The notes below the pieces were generated by a model. It searched no databases. It saw only the letters and a list, made by a program, of their open reading frames with translations, and had not been told where the DNA came from. Below are positions 8,830 through 19,133 of a stretch of 64,000 nt of DNA, one piece after another. The stretch is taken from the NCBI RefSeq assembly GCF_000427445.1, contig NZ_KE386496.1, positions 3,388,004 through 3,452,003 of the forward strand, given 5' to 3'. The stretch is from Methylocapsa acidiphila B2. Lineage in GTDB: Bacteria; Pseudomonadota; Alphaproteobacteria; Rhizobiales; Beijerinckiaceae. The position numbers and the translations under genes are program-made. How positions within the stretch are numbered: position 1 is the first letter of the stretch; each line of letters opens with the position of its first letter.

Positions 8830-10428
8830 ATGCTGCGTTACGCCACCTGGAAGATCGTCTCCATCCTGGCCATGACGGTCTTCGCCGCTCTGATCATTGC
8901 GCCGAGTCTGTTGAGCCCACAGAGTCGGGAAGCGCTGATCGCGCATCTGCCGCGATGGATTCCAGTCCGCTCGATCGTGCTCGGCCTCGATCTGCAGGGC
9001 GGCTCCCATGTCGTGCTCGAGGTGGACGCGCCATCGGTGACGAAGACGCTGATCGAGAATCTGCGCGACAGCGTCAGGCGCATCCTTCGTGAGGAAAAAA
9101 TAGCGATCACCGGCGGGATCGGCGTGCTGCCGCGCGGAGTTCAATTGCGCGTCCCCGATGCGACCGAGCGGGCCAAGGTCATGCCCAAGTTGAGGCAATT
9201 GGCCACGGCGGCGGGCAGCGGCTTGCCGGACGGCTCGCGCGTCCCCGCCTTCGACGTGACGGAGAGCGACAACGGACTTATTCAATTCACTGTGACGGAA
9301 GCCGGAGTCAACGCCAAGGTCCGCCGCGCCGTCGAGCAATCGATCGAAGTCCTGCGTCGTCGCGTCGACGCCCTCGGCACGACCGAGCCCAATATTCAGC
9401 GTCAGGGCGATGATCGGATCGTTGTCGAGGTTCCGGGCCTGCAGGACACAAGCAAGCTCAAGGAGATTCTCGGCACCACGGCCAAGCTCGAATTCCGCCT
9501 CGTCGCCGAGCCCGGCGCCGACTCCAGCGAGTTCGAGCAGCTCGACGACCAGGAACGGCCTGGCGCGAAATTGCCTGTAGAGAAGCGGGTGATGGTGCAG
9601 GGCGAGGATCTGGTCGACGCATCGCCGGGCTTCGACAGTCGCACCCAGGAGCCAATCGTCAATTTCCGCTTCAACATTCGCGGCGGCCAGAAATTCGGCG
9701 AGGTCACCTCGGAAAATGTCGGGCGCCCCTTTGCGATCGTCCTTGATGGAAAGGTTATCTCGGCGCCTCGGATCTTGAGCCCGATCACAGGCGGCGCAGG
9801 ACAGATCTCAGGCCGCTTCTCGGTCGAGCAGGCGAATAATCTGGCGATTCTCCTTCGCGCCGGCGCTTTGCCGGCCAAGCTCACGATCGTTGAGGAGCGG
9901 ACCGTCGGGCCGGGGCTCGGCCAGGATTCCATCGACGCCGGCAAGCGGGCGGCCTATGTCGGGGCCGGGCTCGTCGCTTTCTATATGCTCATCACCTATG
10001 GCGTTTTCGGCGTCTTCGCCAATATCGCGTTGTTGGTGCATATCGCCTTCATTTTCGCCGGCCTCATAATGCTTGGCGCGACGCTTACCTTGCCGGGCAT
10101 TGCGGGAATTGTTCTCACGATCGGCATGGCGGTCGACTCCAATGTGCTGATCTATGAGCGCATCCGCGAGGAAGCTCATTTGGGCCGCTCGATTATTTCC
10201 GCGCTCGACGCCGGCTTCAACCGCGCCTTTGCGACGATCGTGGACTCTAACGTCACGATGTTCGTCGCCGCCGCCATCCTCTATTTTCTTGGCTCCGGAC
10301 CGGTTCGCGGCTTCGCCGTCTCCTTGGCGCTCGGCATTCTGACCACCATCGTGACTGCGGTGACGATGACGCGAATGATGATCACGCTCTGGTATCGCTA
10401 TAGGCGGCCGACTAAATTGCCGATCTAG
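8830..10428 (+). CDS. secD: protein translocase subunit SecD
   Basis: SecD works with SecF as a proton-driven RND-family motor that pulls exported proteins from the periplasmic side of SecYEG. The first membrane helix (about residues 8-26) is followed by the LGLDLQGGSHVVLEV motif, a periplasmic domain with RRRVDALGTTEPNIQRQGDDRIVVEVPG, and five C-terminal membrane helices including GMAVDSNVLIYERIREE, which carries the functionally important acidic residue. I chose the ATG at 8830, which gives MLRYATWK, over the GTG at 8812; both are in frame. The TAG stop is formed at the very edge of a repeat element that separates secD from secF. Confidence 0.95.
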   Translation: MLRYATWKIVSILAMTVFAALIIAPSLLSPQSREALIAHLPRWIPVRSIVLGLDLQGGSHVVLEVDAPSVTKTLIENLRDSVRRILREEKIAITGGIGVLPRGVQLRVPDATERAKVMPKLRQLATAAGSGLPDGSRVPAFDVTESDNGLIQFTVTEAGVNAKVRRAVEQSIEVLRRRVDALGTTEPNIQRQGDDRIVVEVPGLQDTSKLKEILGTTAKLEFRLVAEPGADSSEFEQLDDQERPGAKLPVEKRVMVQGEDLVDASPGFDSRTQEPIVNFRFNIRGGQKFGEVTSENVGRPFAIVLDGKVISAPRILSPITGGAGQISGRFSVEQANNLAILLRAGALPAKLTIVEERTVGPGLGQDSIDAGKRAAYVGAGLVAFYMLITYGVFGVFANIALLVHIAFIFAGLIMLGATLTLPGIAGIVLTIGMAVDSNVLIYERIREEAHLGRSIISALDAGFNRAFATIVDSNVTMFVAAAILYFLGSGPVRGFAVSLALGILTTIVTAVTMTRMMITLWYRYRRPTKLPI

Positions 10429-10522
10429 AGCGCGTTCCGATTGGATTGAATCATCCAATCGACAGGAACACGCTCGAGAGCAGATGCGGAGTGGGCTTCG
10501 CCTTTTCTCCTTTCCGCTCTAG
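10425..10522. repeat. MITE-like interspersed repeat, copy 1
   Basis: A 98-bp element bounded by CTAGAGC and GCTCTAG. Its left half folds into a stem, GAGCGCGTTCC pairing with GGAACACGCTC, enclosing the inner stem GATTGGAT/ATCCAATC. The left 45 bp are nearly the same as the repeat at 23879-23995. It fills the secD-secF gap and supplies the secD stop codon. Confidence 0.75.
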
Positions 10523-10592
10523 AATTATTTATGGCGCGTTGAAGCCGGCTGAGGCGGTTCGTCGGACCGCCAGCGGCAAAGGGTCCAAATCT

Positions 10593-11540
10593 ATGAAGCT
10601 TCTGCGCCTTGCGCCCGAGAACACTAAATTTCCCTTCATGCGGTTCCGCCGCGTGAGCTATCCGTTCTCGGCCGTGCTCTCGATCGTCTCGGTCGTGCTC
10701 TTTCTCAGCGTCGGGATGAATTTCGGCATCGACTTTTCCGGCGGCACGCTCATCGAGCTGCGGGCCAAGAGCGGGACAGCCGATCTCGCCGCCTTGCGCG
10801 CCGCCGCCGAGCATATGAATGTCGGAGACGTCGAGGTGCAGGGGTTTGGGGCGCCCTCGGATGTGACCTTGCGCTTCGGCCTTCAGCCGGGAGGAGACGC
10901 CGCGCAGGAAGTCGCCGTGAGCCGCGTCAAGTCCGCGATCGGCGACGGTTACGATGTCCGCCGCACCGAAGTCGTCGGACCGCGTGTTTCCGGCGAACTC
11001 GTGCAGTCGGGCACGCTCGGCGTCGTCATCTCGATCCTCGCCGTGCTTTGCTATCTTTGGTTCCGCTTCGAATGGCAGTTTGCGGTCGGCGCCATTATCG
11101 CCACCATGCACGATCTGCTGCTGACCGTCGGTTTTTTCGCCTTGACCCGGCTTGAGTTCAACACAACCTCGATCGCGGCCATTCTCACCATCGTCGGCTA
11201 TTCTCTGAACGAAACCGTCGTCGTGCTGGATCGCATCCGTGAAATGATGCGCAAATATCGCCGTATGCCGACCGATCAATTGATCGACGTCTCGGTCAAC
11301 GCGGTCCTTCCCCGCACCATCATGACGGCGACGACCGTTTTTCTCGCGCTTTTCGCCCTTGTCGTCTTTGGCGGCCAGGTCATCCGCTCCTTCTCGATCG
11401 CGATGATCTGGGGCATTTTCGTCGCCACCTATTCCTCGGTTTTCATCTGCTCGCCCATGCTGATCTATCTCGGCCTGCGCAGCGACGCGGTGGGCGCCGC
11501 GCCCGAACCCTCCGGCAAGCTGGCGAAGACGTCGGCGTGA
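10593..11540 (+). CDS. secF: protein translocase subunit SecF
   Basis: SecF is the second half of the SecDF export motor. The 315-residue frame from the ATG at 10593 fits the family. Visible features are the first membrane helix, the MNFGIDFSGGTLIELRA motif directly after it, the periplasmic RRTEVVGPRVSGEL block, and five C-terminal helices including TIVGYSLNETVVVLDRIRE. The frame is open upstream to 10446, but that extension lies inside the repeat element and does not look like SecF, so I exclude it. The Mth938-like gene follows 20 bp later. Confidence 0.95.
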   Translation: MKLLRLAPENTKFPFMRFRRVSYPFSAVLSIVSVVLFLSVGMNFGIDFSGGTLIELRAKSGTADLAALRAAAEHMNVGDVEVQGFGAPSDVTLRFGLQPGGDAAQEVAVSRVKSAIGDGYDVRRTEVVGPRVSGELVQSGTLGVVISILAVLCYLWFRFEWQFAVGAIIATMHDLLLTVGFFALTRLEFNTTSIAAILTIVGYSLNETVVVLDRIREMMRKYRRMPTDQLIDVSVNAVLPRTIMTATTVFLALFALVVFGGQVIRSFSIAMIWGIFVATYSSVFICSPMLIYLGLRSDAVGAAPEPSGKLAKTSA

Positions 11541-11560
11541 GGCGCTGAGGCGCTCCGATC

Positions 11561-11947
11561 ATGGCGGAACGAAAATATGAGGGCTTTTTGCCCGGCGCCC
11601 ATCCGATCGAGGGATATGGCGCCGGGGGCTTTCGTTTCGGCTCGATGTCGCATCGCGGCTCGATCCTCGCTCTGCCCTCCGGCATTCACGCATGGAGCGC
11701 GACGGCCCCGCAGGATATAGATATCGCTTCGCTGGAGCTTGTTTTCGCTGAGCCGCGCGGCTCGATCGAGCATCTTTTGATCGGGACCGGAACCGCGCTC
11801 GTTCCGCTCGGCGCCGAGTTGCGCCAGCGCCTGCGCGAGACGGGCATCAGGGCCGAGCCGATGTCGACCGGCGCGGCCGCGCGCACCTATTCCATCTTGC
11901 TCGGTGAAAAACGCCTCGTCGCAGCGGCTCTTCTGGCCGCGCCCTGA
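11561..11947 (+). CDS. Mth938-like domain protein (DUF498 family)
   Basis: A 128-residue protein of the Mth938/DUF498 family, related to mitochondrial NDUFAF3, an assembly factor of respiratory complex I. Family blocks are IEGYGAGGFRFG, HRGSILALPSGIHAW, LLIGTGTALVPL and the C-terminal TGAAARTYSILLGEKRLVAAALL. It sits after secF and overlaps the squalene/phytoene-synthase-like gene in a TGATG arrangement, so the two are translationally coupled. That neighbour resembles NDUFAF6, a second complex I assembly factor, which makes a joint role in assembling the NADH dehydrogenase a reasonable inference. Confidence 0.85.
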   Translation: MAERKYEGFLPGAHPIEGYGAGGFRFGSMSHRGSILALPSGIHAWSATAPQDIDIASLELVFAEPRGSIEHLLIGTGTALVPLGAELRQRLRETGIRAEPMSTGAAARTYSILLGEKRLVAAALLAAP

Positions 11948-12825
11948 TGACAGACGCGGCGGCCGCCGCCCCTGGCGCGGATTATTCCTATTGCGAGACG
12001 CTGCTGCGTCGGGACGATCCGGATCGTTGGCTCGCAAGCCTTTTCGCGCCGAGGGAGGCGCGGCCGCATATTCATGCGCTCTACGCCTTCAGCCTGGAAA
12101 TCGCGCGCGTGAGGGAGATCGTCTCGGAGCCGCTGCTCGGAGAGATCCGATTTCAATGGTGGCGCGATGCGCTCGACGCGCCGGATCGTGCGGATGTCGC
12201 TGCAAATCCGGTCGCCGGGGCGCTGCTCGATACCGTCGTGCGCTTCGATCTTTCCAAACAGGCGCTGCTCGACCTGATCGACGCGCGGCTTTTCGATCTT
12301 TATGACGATCCGATGGAGAACATGGAGCAGCTCGACTCCTATGCGCGGGCAACCTCCTCCGGCCTTTTCCGCCTCGCTCGGCGCATTTTGGACCAGGACG
12401 AGGCCGCCGAAGGCCTGGGCGCGGCGGAACATGGCGGGATCGCTTATGCGCTGACCGGGCTCCTGCGCGCCTTGCCGTGGCATTGCGCGCGCGGACAAGT
12501 CTATGTTCCGCGCGACATCCTCGAAAAGAACGGCGTCGAGCCGGCGGAACTCGTCGCCGGGATCTCATCGCCGGGGGTGCTGGCGGCGCTCGCCGAATTG
12601 CGCGGCTTTGCGCGCCGCCATCTCGAGATCTTCGACACGCGGCTCGTCTGTCTGCCCGAGTCCGCCCGCGCCTGCTTCCTGCCCTTGAGCCTCTGCGAAG
12701 CCTATCTCCGCCGGATGGAGAAGCCCGGCTATGATCCATTCAAAACGCCAGTCGGGCTGCCGAAATGGCGCCGGCAATGGATTTTGTGGCGAGCGGCCGG
12801 GCGTTGGAGCGAGGCCCTACGATAA
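11947..12825 (+). CDS. squalene/phytoene synthase family protein (NDUFAF6-like)
   Basis: A 292-residue member of the isoprenoid synthase fold family. The N-terminus reads DYSYCETLLRRDDPDRWL and ALYAFSLEIARVRE, and FQWWRDAL follows. The aspartate-rich catalytic motifs expected of true squalene or phytoene synthases (DxxxD) are weak: the second appears only as LIDARLFDLYDDP. This pattern and the coupling to the Mth938-like gene fit the NDUFAF6-type subgroup better than a carotenoid or hopanoid enzyme. Start and preceding stop overlap as TGATG. Confidence 0.8.
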   Translation: MTDAAAAAPGADYSYCETLLRRDDPDRWLASLFAPREARPHIHALYAFSLEIARVREIVSEPLLGEIRFQWWRDALDAPDRADVAANPVAGALLDTVVRFDLSKQALLDLIDARLFDLYDDPMENMEQLDSYARATSSGLFRLARRILDQDEAAEGLGAAEHGGIAYALTGLLRALPWHCARGQVYVPRDILEKNGVEPAELVAGISSPGVLAALAELRGFARRHLEIFDTRLVCLPESARACFLPLSLCEAYLRRMEKPGYDPFKTPVGLPKWRRQWILWRAAGRWSEALR

Positions 12826-13091
12826 AGCAGCGTCCGAAGGGCTTTATTCGCCGCCCTTCGCTTGCTAGAACGCGCCTATGTTCATGATCAGAGCGTCCGA
12901 TCTGCGTCGAATTACCAGCCCGGCTTGCGCCTGAACGGCAAGCGGCTTGCTTCGCCATTCGCGCCCGGCCGGGGACTTCTTGATTTCATTGGGCCGCGCC
13001 AAGATCCAAGCTCAGGACTGAAATGTCGGGATCGGAGCGGGAGCCCGTCCTTGCGGCTCGAGCCGCGACCATTTCGAGTACTGAAACGCCC

Positions 13092-16000
13092 ATGAACGAG
13101 CAAAAGAGGCCGATCGGAGCGACCGATGAGAAACCGGCGGCAGCCGATGGCCAGCCGGATTATTCGAAAAGCCTTTATCTGCCGCAGACGGATTTTCCGA
13201 TGCGCGCCGGGCTGCCGAAGAAGGAGCCTGAGATTCTCGCCCGCTGGAGCGAGATCGGCCTTTATCGTCAATTGCGCGAAGCTGGACGCGACCGCCCGAA
13301 ATTCGTGCTTCACGATGGCCCTCCCTACGCCAATGGCAATATTCATATCGGCCATGCGCTGAACAAGATCCTGAAGGATCTAGTGACGCGCTCGCAACAA
13401 ATGCTCGGCAAGGATTCCAACTATGTGCCGGGCTGGGACTGTCATGGCCTGCCGATCGAATGGAAGATCGAGGAATCCTATCGCGCCAAGGGCAAGAACA
13501 AGGACGCGGTGCCGGTCATCGAATTCCGCCGCGAATGCCGCGCCTTCGCCGAGCATTGGGTCGAGGTGCAACGCGAGGAGTTCAAGCGGCTCGGCGTGAC
13601 TGGCGATTGGGACCATCCCTATCTGACCATGGCCTATCCGGCCGAGGCCCAGATCGCACGCGAGATCATGAAATTCGCCGCGAACGGCACGTTGTATCGC
13701 GGCTCCAAGCCGGTGATGTGGAGCGTTGTGGAGAAGACGGCGCTCGCGGAAGCTGAAGTGGAATACGAGGACCACACGAGCGATACGGTTTTTGTGGCGT
13801 TTCCGGTGACGTCCGGCGATGCCGAGCTGTTGGACGCGCGCATCGTCATATGGACAACGACGCCTTGGACAATTCCCGCCAATCGCGCGATCAGTTTTTC
13901 GTCTAAAATAGCCTACGGTCTTTATCGTGTGACCGCCGCTCCCGCGCAGAATTGGGCGAAGGTCGGCGACGCGTTTATTCTGGCCGACGCGTTGGCGGAC
14001 GGCCTGTTCAAAGCGGCAAAGGTCGAAGGCTTTGTCCGCGCGCGGGACGTTGCGGCCGAAGCGCTCGTCGAATTGTCTTGCGCACATCCGCTCGCCGCGA
14101 CGATTCCCGGCTATGCGTTTACGGTTCCGCTCCTTGATGGCGACCACGTCACCGAAGAAACCGGCACGGGCTTCGTCCATACCGCGCCGAGCCATGGTCG
14201 CGACGACTTCGACATCTGGATGGCGCATGGCCGCTGGCTCGCCGAGCGCAACATCGAGACGCGCATCCCCTATACGGTCGACGCCGACGGATTCCTGACC
14301 AATGAGGCGCCGGGCTTCGAGGGGCGCCGCGTCATCGACGACAAAGGCAATAAGGGCGACGCCAATGAGGCCGTCATCAAGGCCCTGATCGAGGCCGGCA
14401 ACCTGGTGGCGCGCGGCAAGCTGAAGCATCAATATCCGCATAGTTGGCGCTCGAAAAAGCCGCTCATCTTTCGCAACACGCCGCAATGGTTCATCGCGCT
14501 CGATAGGCCGATCGACGCAGCCCCGACCGGCGCTCCGAGCAACGGGCTCACGCTGCGCGAGATCGCGCTTCAGGAGATCTCCGCGACCAAATGGTATCCC
14601 GCGGCGGGCGAGAATCGCATCACCGGCATGATCGCCAATCGCCCGGATTGGGTGGTCTCGCGCCAGCGCGCCTGGGGCGTGCCGATCGCCGTCTTCGTCC
14701 ATAAGGAAACCAAGGAAATCCTGAAGGACGCCACGGTCAATCAACGGATCGCCGACGCCTTCGCGCAGGAGGGGGCCGACGCCTGGTTCGGCGAGCAGGC
14801 GGCCTATCGCTTTCTCGAGCCGGAATATAATCCGCGCGACTATGAAAAGATCGACGACGTGCTCGACGTCTGGTTCGACTCTGGCTCGACCCATGCCTTC
14901 ACGCTCGACGATCCGATCCATTTTCCAGGTCTCGCTGGCATAAGGCGCGTCCGTGACGGCGGCGACGACGAGGTCATGTATCTCGAAGGCTCGGATCAGC
15001 ATCGCGGCTGGTTCCACTCCTCCCTTCTCGAATCCTGCGGCACGCGCGGGCGCGCGCCCTATGACGCGGTTTTGACCCATGGCTTCGTCCTCGACGAGAA
15101 GGGCCAGAAGATGTCGAAATCGCAGGGCAATGTCGTCGCGCCGCAGACCGTCATCAAAGATTCCGGCGCCGATATTCTCCGGCTCTGGGTCGCGGCCTCG
15201 GATTATTCCGACGATCTCCGCATCGGTCCCGAAATTCTGAAGACTTTCGTCGAGACCTATCGCAAGCTGCGCAACACCATCCGTTGGATGCTCGGCTCGC
15301 TCGCTCATTACGATCCCCGTGAAACGATCGGCCATAATGGCATGGGCGAGCTCGAACGGCTCATGCTGCATCGCCTCGCCGAATTGGACGGCGAGATCCG
15401 CGACGCCTATCAGCGCTTTGATTACAAGCGCGTGGTGGCGCGCCTGTCGGCATTCCTCAACACAGATCTCTCAGCCTTCTATTTCGACATTCGCAAGGAC
15501 GCGCTTTATTGCGATCCGCCGTCGAGCGAGAAGCGCCGCGCCGCGCTCGAGGCGATCAAGCAGATTTTCCGCTGCGTGACGCTGTGGCTCGCGCCGATCC
15601 TCGTCTTCACATCGGAAGAGATCTGGCTTTCGCGCTATCCCGATGCGGATTCTGTTCATCTCGAGGCCTTTCCCGAAGTTCCGGCGGCTTGGCGCGATGA
15701 TGCGCTCGCCGCGAAATGGGAGCAGATCCGTCGGGTCCGTGCGGTCGTGACTGGCGCTCTTGAGATCGAGCGGGCGCAAAAGCGCATCGGCTCCTCGCTC
15801 GAAGCCGCGCCTGGGGTGTTCGTCTCCGACGATGGTTTGCGCGCGCTCCTCGAAACCGTCGATTTCGCCGAAATTTGCATCACGTCGGACCTTTCGATCG
15901 AGGCGGGCGAGGGGCCGGCCGAGGCCTTTCGACTCGACGACGTTCCGGGCGTCGCCGTGCTGCCGCGCCTCGCCGAAGGCCGCAAATGCGCAAGATCTTG

Positions 16001-16103
16001 GAAAATCTCGCCGCTTGTCGGAGCGGACCCTGAATTTCCCGACGTCACGCCGCGCGACGCCCGAGCCTTGCGCGAGCTTCGAGCGGCGGGCCGTTGGTCG
16101 TGA
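13092..16103 (+). CDS. ileS: isoleucyl-tRNA synthetase
   Basis: IleS charges tRNA-Ile and edits mischarged valine. The class I HIGH motif is HIGH at residues 85-88 within [19 protein letters not shown], the editing domain carries [14 protein letters not shown] and [15 protein letters not shown], and KMSKS is at about 673-677. The C-terminus ends with RKCARSWK and lacks the second cysteine pair of the zinc finger of enterobacterial IleS, as seen in other alphaproteobacteria. I take the ATG at 13092 (MNEQKRP); an in-frame ATG at 13023 would add 23 residues. lspA overlaps the stop codon. Confidence 0.96.
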   Translation: MNEQKRPIGATDEKPAAADGQPDYSKSLYLPQTDFPMRAGLPKKEPEILARWSEIGLYRQLREAGRDRPKFVLHDGPPYANGNIHIGHALNKILKDLVTRSQQMLGKDSNYVPGWDCHGLPIEWKIEESYRAKGKNKDAVPVIEFRRECRAFAEHWVEVQREEFKRLGVTGDWDHPYLTMAYPAEAQIAREIMKFAANGTLYRGSKPVMWSVVEKTALAEAEVEYEDHTSDTVFVAFPVTSGDAELLDARIVIWTTTPWTIPANRAISFSSKIAYGLYRVTAAPAQNWAKVGDAFILADALADGLFKAAKVEGFVRARDVAAEALVELSCAHPLAATIPGYAFTVPLLDGDHVTEETGTGFVHTAPSHGRDDFDIWMAHGRWLAERNIETRIPYTVDADGFLTNEAPGFEGRRVIDDKGNKGDANEAVIKALIEAGNLVARGKLKHQYPHSWRSKKPLIFRNTPQWFIALDRPIDAAPTGAPSNGLTLREIALQEISATKWYPAAGENRITGMIANRPDWVVSRQRAWGVPIAVFVHKETKEILKDATVNQRIADAFAQEGADAWFGEQAAYRFLEPEYNPRDYEKIDDVLDVWFDSGSTHAFTLDDPIHFPGLAGIRRVRDGGDDEVMYLEGSDQHRGWFHSSLLESCGTRGRAPYDAVLTHGFVLDEKGQKMSKSQGNVVAPQTVIKDSGADILRLWVAASDYSDDLRIGPEILKTFVETYRKLRNTIRWMLGSLAHYDPRETIGHNGMGELERLMLHRLAELDGEIRDAYQRFDYKRVVARLSAFLNTDLSAFYFDIRKDALYCDPPSSEKRRAALEAIKQIFRCVTLWLAPILVFTSEEIWLSRYPDADSVHLEAFPEVPAAWRDDALAAKWEQIRRVRAVVTGALEIERAQKRIGSSLEAAPGVFVSDDGLRALLETVDFAEICITSDLSIEAGEGPAEAFRLDDVPGVAVLPRLAEGRKCARSWKISPLVGADPEFPDVTPRDARALRELRAAGRWS

Positions 16104-16615
16104 GTCTGCTGTCCGCGAGCCCACGCCTTCTCGGCGCCTTGGCCGCCGCCGCCGTGCTGGCGGCGGATCAGGCCAATAAGCTTTGGCTCATCTTCGTCTA
16201 TGGCATCGAGGCGCGTCAGCCGGTTCGGCTCGCGCCGTTTTTCGACGTGGTTTACGCGAAAAATCCCGGCATTTCCTATTCACTGCTGCGGGCGCAGAGC
16301 CCGGTCGAGCGCGTCGCGCTGCTCGCCCTGACGCTCGCCGCGACAATCTGCATCGGGGTCTGGCTCTGGCGCGCGTCGACAAGGCTCGTTGGGCTGGGGC
16401 TCGGCCTGATCGTCGGCGGCGCGCTGGGCAATGCGGTCGACCGCATTGCCTATGGCTTCGTCGCGGATTTCTATCATTTCCACGTCGGCTCGTTTTCCTG
16501 GTACGTCTTCAATCTCGCCGATGTCGCGATCGTCATCGGCGTCGCGCTCCTTCTTTACGATTCCTTATTTTTGACGCGCAAAACTCCGGCGGCGGACGGC
16601 GCCGCTCAAAGATGA
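16100..16615 (+). CDS. lspA: lipoprotein signal peptidase
   Basis: LspA is the inner-membrane aspartyl protease that cleaves prolipoprotein signal peptides after lipidation. Four membrane helices are visible. The catalytic aspartates lie in [15 protein letters not shown] and [11 protein letters not shown], and the NPGISYSLL block is the NxGxxFS equivalent. The GTG at 16100 overlaps the ileS stop (GTGA), implying translational coupling; an in-frame TTG at 16094 would add two residues. ileS-lspA is a common gene pair. Confidence 0.94.
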   Translation: MSLLSASPRLLGALAAAAVLAADQANKLWLIFVYGIEARQPVRLAPFFDVVYAKNPGISYSLLRAQSPVERVALLALTLAATICIGVWLWRASTRLVGLGLGLIVGGALGNAVDRIAYGFVADFYHFHVGSFSWYVFNLADVAIVIGVALLLYDSLFLTRKTPAADGAAQR

Positions 16616-16740
16616 CGCATCGGCGCCGGGCTGCCGCCAAATTGCCTTGAAGCTCCTTAAAATGTCTCGATGGAGCTTGACGATGCGACGCGCGCTCCGG
16701 CCGCGTGCTTGGGCGCGAGGAATGGAAAAGGGGTGGCCCT

Positions 16741-17430
16741 ATGGTCTTCGGAAAAGTTGGACCTCGTGAAACGGGCGTCGCCGGCGTGTGCGCGCTGGCG
16801 GTTTTGATCCTGGCGGCGCTTGCCGGCGTTTCGCCGGCGAAGGCCCAGGAAGACACCAATACATTCAACTCCATGCTCGGCTTTTTCGGCATGCAGTTCG
16901 ACAAGGAGCAGGATTCGATCGATTATCGCGCGCGAGCGCCGATCGTCGTCCCGCCGAAATTGGATTTGCCGCCGCCGAAGGAGGCTGTTCGCAGCGCCGC
17001 TTGGCCGACCGATCCGGACGTAGCGGAGCGCCGCCGCGCCGCCATCGATTCGCGCAGGCCGGCGCCGCAGCTGACGCCCAACGCCCGCGCCGAGCTTTCA
17101 CAGGCGGAATTGCAGCATGGCGTCAGCGCCAATAAGGCGCTGCCGAGCGAAGGCCCGGCGAGCGAGTGTCAGGCGAGCTCTGGGACGCCGATTTGCCTTT
17201 ATGCGCCTTGGAAGTCGCTCCAAAATACGCTCGCCGGAACTCAGGGCGACGACCAGCCGCAACTGGGCGAGGAGCCCGAACGGCGCTATTTGACCGAGCC
17301 GCCGCCGGGCTATCGGAAAGCGACCGCCACCGCCAAAGCAACGATCGAAGCGCCGAGAGAGCAGCCGGACGCCGCCGACCCGAAAGCCTATATCCGCTCT
17401 CAGCAGCATAAGTTTTCCGTCGACAATTGA
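16741..17430 (+). CDS. secreted or membrane-anchored protein of unknown function
   Basis: The 229-residue product has an N-terminal hydrophobic stretch (about residues 12-34) ending in AKA-QED that reads as a Sec signal peptide. The mature part is hydrophilic and rich in proline and alanine, with a conserved-looking start NTFNSMLGFFGMQFDKEQDSIDYRAR and only two cysteines, in SECQASSGTPIC. Start chosen at the ATG at 16741, preceded by a purine run AAAAGGGG; a 12-residue upstream extension is less likely. A protein of this type often lies between lspA and the M16 peptidases in related bacteria (recalled, not checked here). No function can be assigned. A clear terminator follows. Confidence 0.7.
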   Translation: MVFGKVGPRETGVAGVCALAVLILAALAGVSPAKAQEDTNTFNSMLGFFGMQFDKEQDSIDYRARAPIVVPPKLDLPPPKEAVRSAAWPTDPDVAERRRAAIDSRRPAPQLTPNARAELSQAELQHGVSANKALPSEGPASECQASSGTPICLYAPWKSLQNTLAGTQGDDQPQLGEEPERRYLTEPPPGYRKATATAKATIEAPREQPDAADPKAYIRSQQHKFSVDN

Positions 17431-17491
17431 GTTGATTCGCCACGTACAGGCACATTGCGCTTGGGGCCTGTGAGTCCAAGGCGGTTTCTTG

Positions 17492-17529
17492 AGCCGATTC
17501 TCCCTCCGGGAGGATCGGCTTTGCTTTTT
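17492..17529 (+). terminator. rho-independent terminator
   Basis: AGCCGAT (17492-17498) pairs with ATCGGCT (17514-17520), with an inner CTCCC/GGGAG stem and a TCC loop, followed by TTGCTTTTT. It closes the ileS-lspA-unknown gene block. Confidence 0.85.
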
Positions 17530-17690
17530 GTCGGGTCCGCGCCTAATTTTACGAAAGACAGTCGTTAAATCTGTCCGCGCCCAATTGCGATAAACCTGTG
17601 ACGCTTTCGAAATTCTGTCCTATATTTGCATAGAACGCTTAGCTGACGGCGACGTGCGCCGGCGGCGGAACGAGGAAAGCGACGCATTCT

Positions 17691-19073
17691 ATGTCAATCG
17701 GTCACTCTGCGGCGGCGCCGGGCGCCGTTTTTTTGACGCCGTCCCCGGCGTCCCCCGGCAAGCCCTCTGGCCCGGCGATCGCGCAAGCCAAGCTCGCCAA
17801 TGGCCTTGACGTCGTCGTCATCCCCGATCATCGCGCGCCGGTCGTGACCCATATGGTCTGGTATCGCAACGGCTCCGCCGACGATCCATTAGGCAAGTCA
17901 GGCATCGCCCATTTTCTTGAACATTTAATGTTCAAGGGCACAAAGAATAATCCACAAGGCAAGTTCTCCGAGCTTGTCGCGGATTTCGGCGGCCAGGAAA
18001 ACGCCTTCACGGCGAATGACTACACCGCTTATTTCCAGCGCGTCGCCAAAGACCATCTCGCCGTCTGCATGGAATATGAGGCGGACCGGATGAAAAACCT
18101 CGTTCTGACGGACGAGGTGGTCGCGCCCGAGCGCGACGTCGTCCTCGAAGAACGCCGCATGCGCACCGATTCCGATCCATCGGATCTCTTGAATGAAGCC
18201 GTTCAGGCGGCGCTCTTCACCCAGCATCCCTATGGCAAGCCGATCATTGGCTGGAACCATGAGATCGAGGGCCTCGGCCGCGATGACGCGCTCGCCTATT
18301 ACGATCGCTTCTACACGCCGGAAAACGCGATTCTCGTCGTCGCCGGTGATGTGGCGCCGCAAGAGGTCATCGACCTTGCGCAGAAGATTTATGGACCGGT
18401 GGCGTCGCGCGGCGCGGCGCCGAAGCGGACGCGCCCGCGCGAGCCCGAGCCGCGCGCCCATCGCCTCGTGACGCTTTCCGACGAGAAAGTGGAGCAGCCC
18501 TCCCATCAAAGCGTGTTTCTCGTTCCGTCTTACCGCACCGCGGCGCCCGGCCAGGCCGAGGCGCTGGAGGTTCTCGCCCATCTTCTCGGCGGCGGTCAGA
18601 CAAGCCTCATGTTCAAGAAATTGGTCATGGACGAGAAGATCGCCGTGGCCGCGGGCGCGCATTATCAAGGCACGGCGGTCGACGACACGCGCTTTTACGT
18701 CTTCGCAGTGCCGGCGCCCGGCGTCACGTTGGAGCAGCTCGACGATGCGATCGACAAAATCATCGCGCAAGTCGCCGAGCATGGCGTGAACGAGGCCGAT
18801 TTCCACCGCGCCAAGACGCGCCTCGTCGCCGAGGCCGTTTATGCGCAGGACAATCAGGCGACGCTCGCGCGCTGGTATGGCGCATCGCTCGCGACAGGCC
18901 TCACAATCGAGGACGTCGCGCATTGGCCCGAGCGGATCGAGGCGGTGACCGCCGAGGACGTGAAAAAGGCCGCGCGCTGGCTCGACAAGGCGCGCAGCGT
19001 GACCGGCTTCCTCCTGCCTGCGGCGACGCCGACCAGGCTCGAGGGCGACGTCGATCCCGCGCTCGCCGGCTGA
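17691..19073 (+). CDS. M16 family zinc metallopeptidase (catalytic member)
   Basis: A pitrilysin/processing-peptidase-type protease of 460 residues. The inverted zinc motif HxxEH is HFLEHL (H74, E77, H78), and the downstream glutamate expected as third ligand falls in MEYEADRM or VVLEERRM. The N- and C-terminal M16 halves are both present. I see no signal peptide on this start, although relatives are often periplasmic. The next gene, 60 bp downstream, encodes a second M16 protein without the zinc motif, so the two probably form an active/inactive heterodimer like the mitochondrial processing peptidase subunits. Confidence 0.92.
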   Translation: MSIGHSAAAPGAVFLTPSPASPGKPSGPAIAQAKLANGLDVVVIPDHRAPVVTHMVWYRNGSADDPLGKSGIAHFLEHLMFKGTKNNPQGKFSELVADFGGQENAFTANDYTAYFQRVAKDHLAVCMEYEADRMKNLVLTDEVVAPERDVVLEERRMRTDSDPSDLLNEAVQAALFTQHPYGKPIIGWNHEIEGLGRDDALAYYDRFYTPENAILVVAGDVAPQEVIDLAQKIYGPVASRGAAPKRTRPREPEPRAHRLVTLSDEKVEQPSHQSVFLVPSYRTAAPGQAEALEVLAHLLGGGQTSLMFKKLVMDEKIAVAAGAHYQGTAVDDTRFYVFAVPAPGVTLEQLDDAIDKIIAQVAEHGVNEADFHRAKTRLVAEAVYAQDNQATLARWYGASLATGLTIEDVAHWPERIEAVTAEDVKKAARWLDKARSVTGFLLPAATPTRLEGDVDPALAG

Positions 19074-19133
19074 ACTTTGTATTTTTCGCCGCGACCCCCG
19101 AAGATGGGGAGCGGGCTTTTGGACAAGAGCGAG

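Noticed and set aside
13380-15371. 663-codon open frame opposite ileS
   Set aside because: Antisense shadow of a gene with clear HIGH and KMSKS motifs; no independent motif or ribosome site.
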